From positions 5,059,904-5,123,903 of the forward strand of contig VUYV01000036.1 of assembly GCA_008711295.1 (NCBI GenBank): 64,000 nucleotides of DNA, given 5' to 3'. Under the pieces are notes generated by a model. The model worked only from the letters and a program-made list of their open reading frames with translations, did not search any database and was not told the origin of the DNA. Positions 12,701 through 24,700 of this stretch are shown piece by piece. Both the position numbers and the translations under genes were made by a program. Source of the DNA: Anarhynchus alexandrinus (Eukaryota > Chordata > Aves > Charadriiformes > Charadriidae). Each line of letters opens with the position of its first letter. Position 1 is the stretch's first letter.

Positions 12701-15700
12701 GAATTACAATTCCAGTAAGAGGTACCTGCTTAATTCAAAAGGCGACTGCTTTAGCAAAGCCTTTCACTCGGGTTCCAGAAGTTTTGTTGTAATTCCTGCA
12801 ACCCAAAAGTTGTAGTATGTAAACACGTACCCAACGTGGGTAGTACGGTAAACACTTGGCAGCAGTATGTAGTAAGTATGTGTTCGAAGGGATAAGCTTT
12901 CTTCTGCTCACAGATGAGTGATGATAGCTAAAATACACCTCTTGGTTTGATGTTCTCCACAAACATCATGGTCAGAAGCATTGCTACCGTAACACCCTCA
13001 GCTCTACTTGGAAATGACGCAAGTTCATGTCTATGAACTTGGAGGTAAAAAGTTCTCTCATTTAAACAGCTCCACCAGATATTCCACCTATATCGTGGAG
13101 ACCCTCATCCAGCCGCATGGATAATGCAGCACCTGAAACTAGCATGCCAAGTATCTTAGAGAAATCTGAGGTTCTTTAACACAAATATGAGGCAAACACA
13201 TTACCACGACAAGGAACAATGAGACCGAAGTATCCACTGTGTTTTACTGTGCAAATACTCTGTGTTCTCCAGAACAAACAACGGCAAAGCAACAGGAAAG
13301 GTGCTAAGGGCAAGGAACAGTTTACAGGAGGTAACGCTCGAAAACAGTGCAGCTATTTCAGAAGAGTCACTGTGTCAGGACAACATCCACTACAATGGGT
13401 TCCTGATGTCAGCCCAGGTTTCTAGATGCTCCCACCATACAAAGTAATAATTATGGTAAGAGATATACATTTTACAACAGAGATCAGCAATAAAGATAAG
13501 GAACTTCGACTATTCATCACATGGTATTTTTCTTCCCTGAGCTGTGATGTTTGATTCCTCCAGGCTACCATGAGTTATGAGGGCCTATAAAAAACTCTTA
13601 CGTGTCCTTAATTTGATAGAAACAGAGAAGTTTAACTAAGATGAAACCTTATTTTGTCTATCGAGAAAAAAATCAATAGTCATATTAACATAAAGGATAA
13701 TATCCCAAGGTGAATTTGTTCTAAAGCCCAAAATTTACTTTCTATTATATTTTTAAAAATCCATTTAAGTCAGTGGAGTTAATTGAGCTAGATCCTCTAA
13801 CATATGACAAGCTGGCTGACTGTTTGCAAATGGATGGCATTGCTATAGCTTGTCTATTAAGTCTTGAAATAATCTTCCTGTTTCTCTACAAGACATTAGT
13901 GTCCTTTAAAACACATACAGAGTAAACAAGTTCCTCTGCTCCCCCTTAAGCAGATGCTGTACACCTCACTGGTAACGCTGTCTCACAGTATCAGCTTGCT
14001 AATGCATATGCCATAAGTTATTTTTTAAATGAAGAAAAAAATATATATATATAAGAATCTTCCAGTTACTATTATATGAAGTCTATTTAAATGGTGATTG
14101 CATATTTCATAATTTATGTTGCAACTCTGTTGTTTTTTGCTTGCGTGTTATATTTTTATTAAGACTACCATATAAAATCAAAATTATTTGTATCTGGCAA
14201 GTACCTGAGTATGAACAACCTTGCTGAAGGCCAGCAGGCAACGTTCTGGACTTCNCTAACATATGACAAGCTGGCTGACTGTTTGCAAATGGATGGCATT
14301 GCTATAGCTTGTCTATTAAGTCTTGAAATAATCTTCCTGTTTCTCTACAAGACATTAGTGTCCTTTAAAACACATACAGAGTAAACAAGTTCCTCTGCTC
14401 CCCCTTAAGCAGATGCTGTACACCTCACTGGTAACGCTGTCTCACAGTATCAGCTTGCTAATGCATATGCCATAAGTTATTTTTTAAATGAAGAAAAAAA
14501 TATATATATATAAGAATCTTCCAGTTACTATTATATGAAGTCTATTTAAATGGTGATTGCATATTTCATAATTTATGTTGCAACTCTGTTGTTTTTTGCT
14601 TGCGTGTTATATTTTTATTAAGACTACCATATAAAATCAAAATTATTTGTATCTGGCAAGTACCTGAGTATGAACAACCTTGCTGAAGGCCAGCAGGCAA
14701 CGTTCTGGACTTCATTAGAAATGATTGACTCTATTCCCAAGAGCCTAGCAGTTCCTTAAACATACTTTTTGAAGACCATGCCTACACTTCCAAGACTTAG
14801 TATCTACGTTTTCTTCTTCTGAGACTAACCCCTACCTATTGGTTTGCTCTGCAGAAGGATGCTCTGGTGGAATCCAGCCAGTCTAGGCCAGTTCCCGGGG
14901 GAACCGGCACCACACTTGAGGTGTACTGAGGGACCCTGGCAAAGCCGCAAGTTAAGTACCTCCTTGGACACATGGTGACACCTGCCCTTCCTGCTGGCTG
15001 GCCCTAGCAGGCTCTCTGCTCAGCGTGCAGCATCGCAAACTGCTCTGGAGGTGCTCGTAGAAGTCCTGTTAATTGCTGTCCAGAAGTATCTGCTTTTTTT
15101 CATCGGCTGTATGGGACAAGTGACGAACTTCCTCTGCCAGCCCAGATGCATATTACTGCACACAGCAAAACCTGATCAAAACCCTGGAGCTGGCAATCTG
15201 GGATACAACCAAGTGAGAAATGTAATAAGGAGTATCTGGCAGTCAATACCAAATGCGTATGACGACTTGGGCAGACGTGCACACAGCATGCTACCTTGAT
15301 GGTCTCAGCGACACATGCACGTAACATGCTTCTCCAAGAGGTCTTGTCCGCTATGTCTTTTATGGCCGAAAATAAGCTGGAATATGTAAGGATACTTTTC
15401 AGTCTGCTCAGAGATTTGTATTTCTTTTTACTGTTGGCACAAAACAATAACACGCACAGGCACAACTGGGAAAGGCATGAACGGTATTTGTAAGTGTGCT
15501 TCTCTCACGGTACTCTCTCTTACTCAGAGTGTAAGAAGGAGGCAAGACAAATTTTTGTTTTTCTTTCCTTGGAAGTAAAATTTTACATATGTTTTGATGT
15601 TATCAGAGAAGTAAATGCTTCTCACTTAGCTTAACTTTTACTAATCAAAAAAGAGTATTGAGCATATCAGTAAAATAAATGGAAATCCTGCGTACACGGG

Positions 15701-18700
15701 GCACTACTTTTACTTAAGCATAAGGCATGAAAAAGCAGCTTTATTTTTTTTTTTTTTCAAGCATAGCTATCATCTTTACTCTTGATGCTCACTAGCTGGA
15801 AATGAAGCCTAGTACAACGTTCCGCATCCCAGAAGCATCTGAGGCTAACCGCCACATACATCATCATTGAAGTTGACTGTTTACAGTGATCTGAATATTT
15901 AGGTAATGATGAAGTCAGTGCTGTAAGATTCTAAGCCTTTTACTGTTTTCCTTGATCCTTTATTCTTGTTCTTCTCATTCTGAGCTCATCACATTTTTCA
16001 AGCTTCTGTCAGGGGTTTGCGCTTATCAGTGTTAGTAAGTCTGTATTCTTCTGATAGCTTTAGGATCCACACATCTTCAGCTTTGCTCTCATGTTCTTCA
16101 TTCCAGTCTGACTTGCTCTGACTCCAGAGCAGACCAAACTAACAAAAGATAATAAAGAACTACCTACAGATAAGCTGCAAATTACATATTACCCACAAAA
16201 TATTATTCATTGATAAATTCTTTTTTTCCTTTCATTCTGTTCTCCTCTTCCTTTTAATCTCTGACAGGCTGACTCTACAGTAGAGCCCAGCCACAGCGGT
16301 TTTGCAGTAAAAGACGGCTCAGTGGAACGAGAGTCCTACACTGTCCGAATGCAGTGCAATGTACACATTACCGTGTGGGTTATAGTGAAAAGCTGATTAC
16401 TCTGAAACTGATTTGTGAAAATAGATTACTTCACTGCAAGAAGGATTCATACAGTAACATTTCAGTTTTCACTGCTTCTTAAAGAACAATATTTGCCTTC
16501 AGTTTTTCCTCCCCTCTGTTGTCTCAGGATCAGAGCTGAGAGCACTCAGCCTTGGAGATCAAATTTTGTTACTTAAATCAGATGGTCTCTCAATATGGAA
16601 CAGGATCTAAATAGTTATACAGAGTGCTGGCATTGGTTTTCTATCTTGTTAAACTATTTGGAGAAAAAATAACTGCTACAGTAGCCTAGATATCTGTCAG
16701 CTTTAGATATCCGTCAGTAATTAACTTTATCACTTATTAGAATAAAATGCACTGATTAGGAGTTTTTAATCAGTAAAATCCACACATTTACTACGGGTTA
16801 ATACTTAGATCTAGTCTGGAAAAACATAAGTACAGTTTTAAAAGTTAATCATTAGGAAGCTAGACAGGTAATCCTGGCTTATTTAATAATCATTAGCAAG
16901 TGTATAAATGTTTTAAGATACAACTCATGGGAACATTTTTTGGAATTCCTACCTTGAATTCCACGTTCTCCTGGTGGCCCTGGCAAACCATCCTTTCCTG
17001 GTGGCCCTGGTAACCCATCTTTTCCTGGGGGCCCTGGTTTTCCGTGAGCTTGAGAGGCAAGCATCGCAGCAGGCAGCTTCAGCTGGGATACAAACTGAGC
17101 CATCCTTTCTTCATTAACAAAGGGCACAAGAAAAAGTGGGTAAGAAATCTGCTAGCAAAATACAGGAAAATATTTAAATCCCAAAGCCCCAGCTAAAGTA
17201 AGTTTCTGGAAGTAAAGAGTTTAATCCTTTTAAATGTCAAGGTATTAAATGCTCGCATAAGTATTGAGGTCTTCAGTTCCAACTCAGACTCATGTCTAAG
17301 TCTTTACCCTTTGAAATAATCGGGATGAATTTGTACTAAAGTTTCTATTACTACTCTCTTTTACTAATGTATTTCAATATTACAAATGACTTCTGACTCC
17401 TGCTCATGGAAATACTTAAAATACATGAACACGGAATAATTAGTACTTAACACCCCTGGGAAGGGCTACCTTATGTGTTTGTAACTCATATTAAGTTGCA
17501 AAGTAGAGCTTAAATACTGCAAACAGTTCTTGGAATGTTCTGGAACCCTGAAAACAGTTGTGAAAAAACCTATACGTGCTCAGCAAACATTATTAATTGC
17601 AGAGATTTCAGCCTGAACTGTTCATGCTGGTGGAACTAAGGGCACTTAGTAACATTGCAGTGTTCCTTAGAGGTAGACAGAATAAGTACTAACCTTGAAT
17701 CTGTCTCATTTATACCGGATTAAAAAACTTAACTAAGCATTCCACAATTTAGCTGGTATTTACTGTGGTGGAGTTTTAAGGTTTAAGAAAAAAATCAGAG
17801 AGACGAGTGTGCATCAAACCAAAAATAAGCAAGGTGATAGAAAATAGGTAAAGTGAAACAAAGCCAAAAATCGAAGACCTGTGGGAACGCTAGTGAGGTG
17901 TAGAAAACAGAATAGCTATGAAGACAAAACCCAATATTCCTTGTAAGCAGAACACCTTTTAATGCTTTCTTTTTATGAACGGCCTAAACACTTGTCACCG
18001 TTCCATCTGAATGGAAAAAGGAGGTAACTTCAGCCAACAAACTGCTCCTGAAATACACAGCATGTTGGAGTCCTAAGGGGCAGCAGTCTGGGGAAGGGTG
18101 GAAATACCCAAAAGGATAGCATTGTTATCACGTGAAAAAAATGCCTGAATAGTTTAAAGTCTCAAACTTTAGATGTTTTCTTCTATCCCTAAAAGTTAAA
18201 TGGTTTTGTATCCACAAATATTAATGACACAATAGCTAAGCATGTTGCAGACATAAAAGAAGCTACCGGTAAGAGGCGTTCAAGCAGAAGCTTGTTTCAG
18301 ACACCTACCTGAGTCACAGCTTTTCAACCCTGACTAAGAAAACGCTGGGGAAGAAAAATATTGCCTTCTCAGAGTAAGGACACAGCTCAGAAAGCTTACA
18401 TAGCACAAAGGCCTTGGCTGAGCCTGGTACTTGGCTAAAACTGTGCCAGAAGTTGGTGGTTGGCAAGGGAGCTTTGGAGCTCGGTGGGGACGTTTGCTGA
18501 AAGCGCACAGCAGTGCAGACCTGCACGACTGAAAGCTGCCAAGCCCGTCTCTCATTTAGATAGTCATCCACTGAGCGGCCAAAATAATTAGGTATTTCTA
18601 TTGCCTCTGCTTTGAAAAAATCTTCAATGCCTTGCTGTACATTGTAGATACATATATGTATCATATATTATTGCAGATACATATGTATCTACAAGGAGAC

Positions 18701-21700
18701 ATACACGTTTGCTACTATGATTTGGAGCAAACTACCTTTTAATGCTCATCTTTTACATAAGGAAATACTCTGTTCAACAGATATTTTATTTTATAGCTAT
18801 TTGAACATAATTATGTCAAGCAGACTTAAACAACACTTATGCACAGCTCCGAAGCAGCTACTAAGTCCAATGTAAGTTAGATGACATGTAAAGAAATGTA
18901 TATAAAGGCTATAGGGATATAAAACACTTAGAACAGAATTTAAGATTTACATTTAATTGCATAATACTTCATTTTCTTACCTTCAAAAACCTTAAGAACC
19001 TCTTGTTTGATGTACTTTTTTATTTCTTCAAGTGAAACTGGATCAATCTGATGAGGAAACAAAAAGGTGATGTGTATCAGAAGAAATATACAGAAGACAC
19101 TTCAAGATGCTAAATAATAATAATAATAAAAAAGCTGAAATTTAACATCAAGCGTGTAAAGCTTTCACTAAAAATTAAATATTTTAATATATTTGTATCA
19201 TCCACTTAACCGCAAAGGCCACTTTATTGCAAATACATTACAATATTGTAAAGACCACTAATACCATAGAGTGGACGAGGCACTCCCAACTGTCAGGATG
19301 ATCTGCACATAATGTGTTTTGAAATTAATTTGGATAAGACAGCAAGGATGTCCAGTGACACCACTACGCTTTACTTATATTTTGCATAGTATTTCCCAAC
19401 TTCTCACCCCCTTTAGGGACTAACTGTTCTGATGCAGCCAACCAAATATAACTGCATCACAGGACCAATAACTTCACTGGAAAACGTTTTTGGAGCTGTA
19501 CCCCACCTGACTGAGAGAGTCTTACTAATTAAAAAGAACCCACACTATGTATGTGTGTGTGTGCACATGTGGAGACAAACCAAGATATGTACAACTGATA
19601 GGAAGCATCCAATTTGTCTTTTAAAATGCTAATTTCTCTTTCATTGAGAATAATTTTTGTGTGCCTCCTTTTCTTTCTTATTTGCAAACATTTACACTTC
19701 AGCTCCTAAATTTATGGAAAACTTGAAAATTAACAGTATTGAGGAGCCATATCGATTTTGCAGAAGTTAAATAAATAAGTAATTAAAGTTTATCCATAGC
19801 ACATGTTTAAAAAATAAAAAAAAAAGTAACTGCTTGATCACCTGGCTATATTTTTTCCTCCTTTGTTAACTGAACACCAAAATTATCACAGTTATCTTAG
19901 TTTTTCTGACACGGTGGTAATGCTTGGTTGAATTTCCACTGCTCAGCACATGCGACCTTCATGTCTTCTGACTTCACAAGCAACCAAGGAAAACTTGTAT
20001 TTTCTTACCGGAAACCCTGGGGGTCCTGGTGATCCCGGGGGACCCTGATGACCTGGTGATCCTGGATAGCCTCTGTCTCCTGGTGGCCCAATAGGACCCA
20101 CATCCCCCTTCTCTCCTGATGGGCCAGGTCTCCCTCGTTCACCTTGTGGACCTTTGTCCCCTGGAATACCCTGATCTCCCTGTGTAAAATAAAAGCAGAA
20201 GGAAAAACATTGCACACAGCGGAACAAACTAGGAAAAGTCACCCAAGAATGCTAAAGAGAAACTTCTTCCCTGTTCAGAAGTAGGTTTTATGAGTCGTGC
20301 AGGGAAGCTCATTTCACAGGCTAACCCTTGGCTCTGAAAACACAGCAAGTAAGGTTTTGTTCTCTTACACGTTTAATGTTGAAGTTAATGAAAAAAAAAA
20401 AGCTTAACTCTGTAACCCATATTTCAAGGACAGAAAGTTTATAGCCCTTATACAAGGATCTAGAAGTGTCAAATGTGGCATGGGTAGAATTTAGGTGCTT
20501 AAATTCCCCCAGGCACAGGGCACCAGGCTTTTTTCTGTAACTTTCCCTAGAAGCCTAATATTTTATTTCTGCATGTACACAAAATTTCGCTTAATCAGAG
20601 AAACAACAGGTACACAAATCTGTTTATAACGAGTGAATTCCTTGCGAACAACATAAATTAAAGGTCAGTGTTTTGGCCAGCAACAGCTTCCATCATGGGC
20701 CGAGATGGCTTTTAGATTTATTTGTGAGCACTTCAATCTTTTAGAATAATTTAATGTATTAATGTACTAGCTATTAGTTCACTGAACTGCAGCTGTGGAG
20801 CAAAGTGCTGCAAGTCACACATTCAGATTGTTAATGAACAGCTGGCAGTTCTTAAGGGTCACTGACTGCCCTTGCTGCATCACTTAAGCTAATGTTAGGC
20901 TCCACCATAAGCAGCAAACAGCACCAAGAATTGACTGCATCGTTACTAGATAAATCCAGAATCTACATTTATGAGGGGTGAATGAATGGAATTAATTACA
21001 TTCTTAATCTACAGTAAGTGCTGGTAAACTGTATTCAGATCTGAAACATCATTGACTGATAAAACAGTAAAAGTGCAGCCATATTCTTAAGTCATATTTA
21101 CATGACAGGTAAAGATTGAAAAAGAAAGAAAGAAAGGTAAGGATGCAAGTAGGAGCTTGTATAACATTTTTACCACCTAGCTGTCCTCCAATCTGTATGA
21201 TTTCCTGTGAGTTAGAGCTTATTACTGACTATAATTAAGCTTCACTACAAAGACCACTGTAACTTGTGATGTTTTATTGCCTTAGCTGAATCCATAATGC
21301 ATTCCCAATTGGAGCTTAAATTGCCCTCAGTAGAGGTGCAGAGGCTCTGAACTCTAAAAGTCTACCACAAGAAAAAAACCCAAGTGTCAAAATCTGAGAC
21401 CTTGTCATCTCACACCTGTAATTTTAACCTCTGTGGTGGGTTGACCATGGCTGCCTGCCAGGTACCCACCCAGCCGCTCTCTCACTCTCCCTCCTCAACA
21501 AGACAGGGGCAGAAAACGAGATTAATCGCTTGTGAGTCAAGATAAGGACAGGGAGGTCACTCACCAATTACCATCATGGGAAAACATACTGAAGTTGGGG
21601 AAGATTAATTGAATTTATTGCAAATTAATAACAGAGCAGGATAGTGAGACCTCCTCCTCGGCCCACCCCCTTTCTTCCTGGGCTCAACTTCACTCCTCAC

Positions 21701-24700
21701 TCTCCTTCCTCCTCCCCCCAAGCGGTGCAGGGGGATGTGGAACGGGGGGTGCAGTCAGTCCTTACACTTCGTCTCTCCTGCCCCTTCCTTCTCACATTCT
21801 TCTGCACCAGCATGGGGTCCTTCCCACATGATCCAGTCCTTCATGAACTGCTCCAGTGTGGGTCCTTCCCACGGGCTACAGTTCTTCAGGAACAGACTGC
21901 TCCAGGGTGGGTCCCCCATGGGACACAATTCCTGCCTGAAAACCTGCTCTGTGTGGGCTCCTCTTCATGGGCTGCAGGTCCCGCCAGGAGCCTGCTCCAG
22001 TGTCTTCTCTCCATGGGCTGCAGCTTCCTACAGGGCACATCCACCTGGTCCAGCATGGGGTCCTCCACAAGCTGGAGGATGACTATCTGCTCCACCGTTA
22101 ACCTCCATGGACTGCAGGAAGACAGCCTGCTTCAACATGATCTTCTCTACAGGCTGCAGAATCACTGCTCTGGCGTCTGGAGCTCCTCCTCCCCTCCTTC
22201 ACTGACCTTGCTGTCTGCATAGTTGTTTCTCTCACATATTCTCACTCTTCTCTCACAGATTTTTTTATCCTTTCTATCACACAGGCAGTACCAACGTCAC
22301 TGATGGGCCCAGCTTTGGCCAGCAGAGGGTCTTGGAGCTAGCTGGAATTGGCTCTGGCGGAGATAGAGGCAGCTCCTGGTGTCTTCTCACAGAGGCCACC
22401 CCCGCAGCCCCCCAGTTACCAACACCTTGCCACGTAAACCCAACACAACCTGTCAAACTGCTAACATGATCACACAGTCAGGGAAGTCAGTGTGACGTGG
22501 AAACAATCTCGGTGTGATTATGTTTGTTGTGTTTCTCATAAAGACCTATCCTGCCAATATTGTAGATGCCTGATTTCCTGTTTTAGCTTCCGGGCATCGA
22601 TACTTTGGGCAAAACTGTAAATATGCAGCATATGAGTGATTTCTGACAAATACACAGCTAGTTTAGCTATTCAGTAGAAAAAAAGACTAGATATGATGAG
22701 ATACCCCAAAGACACTTGTAACCCTTGTCAAAGAGTCTCAAATTTTCAACAGTCGATGGGAGCAGGAAAGGGACTGTGCATTGGGAGAACTGGAAGGGCA
22801 ATGTTCCAATAGGAGCAGCATACCTTTTTGGGTTTCTATAAATGTTAAGATTTATAGGAAAAAGCGTTCTGTCCTGCATATAGCTATTGTATCAGGATGT
22901 GTATTGCAACACTTTGAGAAATTCAGGGCAGAGGAAGGATTCTGACCGAGAAGCAGAACTTCTGTAGTCTGTAGGGAAGAGCCTCTTTCCTGGCCTTAAC
23001 AAAGTTTTTGCATCCAACCTCCATCTCCTACTTCACTCATAGCAACCTGAAACATTATAAAATTGAAGAACAACTCCTGTTCTACCATATGTTATTGCAA
23101 AACTTGAAAGAGGTATATAGCCTTTAATATAATTTTTAGTTTACTCACTTTTTTGGAGATTGAAGTCCAGCATAGGGAGCCATGGAACACGCCATTTTGT
23201 CTGATAGTGCTTTCAAATGAGACTGCACACACATGCATGCACCCACATATATAAAAAATGCTGTCTAAATATTCCTGTACTCACATGAAGCCTTCATTAA
23301 AAACACTTGTAAGGCATAAATATACGTCTAAAATTTCTCAGGTTTATAACCCTGCAGAGTAGGTATGGATAGCTATTCTAGAAATAAAGAAAACCGCAGG
23401 TTTCTCTAAGACCACGGTGCTATGGCAGTGCGAAGCTGATCCTGCAACTGCTTTTCTTGTAAGCGATTCCCATTTTACAGGCTGCCAACGTGCAGGAGGC
23501 AGATCAAATAACACAGTCACATTTCAAACAAGTATTTTTAACCGCCTCCAGTGTTTTCTTTTAGCTCCTTGTAAAATTCATAAAAAATAGGTCGTATCTT
23601 CCTTGAGATTCCTCTTTAAACTCTCCTTCACTGTGAATTGTACAAAAAACAGAGTACGTTTTGCAATCTCTGCCTGCTGTGCTGATCTATTCAGTCCTCC
23701 TCCTTTCTACTGTTCTCCTCTCTCTTGCATTTAATCTTGCACTAAATTACGTGGAGAAGGAGCATTTGGTTTTTTCCTGGGTTTCTACATGCTGTAGTCC
23801 AGCGGGGTCCCAGTCGGTGATCAAGGTATGCAAATAATAGCAATAAATGAGCCAGCCACCAATACTCCAACCTGTTGTTGAAATGACTTGAAAGTAGTAT
23901 TTCTGATTGGTATAAACTACATGTTTTCCACTGGTTTGTCACTCAGTTTATAAAGTAGTGTTTAGTCACTCAAGGGATGTCTAAGATTATTTCAGCCCAG
24001 GTGACCTCTTCCTTCTTAAAATGGATTCTACAAGGATATACTTATATTAGACCTGAAAACCTTAGGAGTTTTGTTCTGCCCTTCAAATTTTGATGCTTCT
24101 CTTTTCTGTAACTGCAACAGCTGCTCTCAAACTGAAGGAGTACGCTGTACAGCAATAATAATAATGGCTGCAAGAAAACCTTGACTTTGTGTTATTTTCT
24201 ATAATCGTTGCAATCTCTCTCACAGATGCAGGGCTGTAATACCTGTTCCAGAAAAAAAACACAACCCAAACTCCAACAGCCCCACTTATGTCTTATCCAA
24301 GATGCAGACTTCTGCTGTGTATTTCATAGTTATTTCTTAGGCAGATCTCCCCTTGTTATCTAAAAAAATTTCTTTTCCTGTAGAATTGTAAGGAACAATT
24401 GACAGCTGCCTGAAAACTGTATTCAGGTACTGCATCGGGCATATTTATAACTTCCCTGTTTTAAAATGTTGTGAGAGATTTTGATTACCACTTGAAACAA
24501 AAATACTTCTGGAAATTGACCCTTTTTTTTACATGTATCTATATATTTCTTTTATATACATGTATTTATAGGGTTTTTTTATTTTAACTCTGTATAGAGA
24601 GAGCTAGATCGTGGCATGTTTGCCAGTGATCCCAAAAGTGAGAGCAGATTCAGGTATCTGCGACCTCTCTGACAGCAATCATATATCCATATTTACATCT

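Larger units (their letters stand above)
10051..16952 (-). other. Intron between e30 and e31 (6.9 kb)
   Basis: Non-coding, AT-rich. It holds a near-perfect palindrome at 11016-11047 and the 458-bp duplication around the single N at 14255. The rest shows no recognisable repeat family or gene; short open frames are unsupported. Confidence 0.85.

Noticed and set aside
21644..22222. A 192-codon plus-strand open frame rich in Ser, Leu and Pro
   Set aside because: It lies wholly inside the solo LTR, antisense to it, and is produced by the internal tandem repeat.
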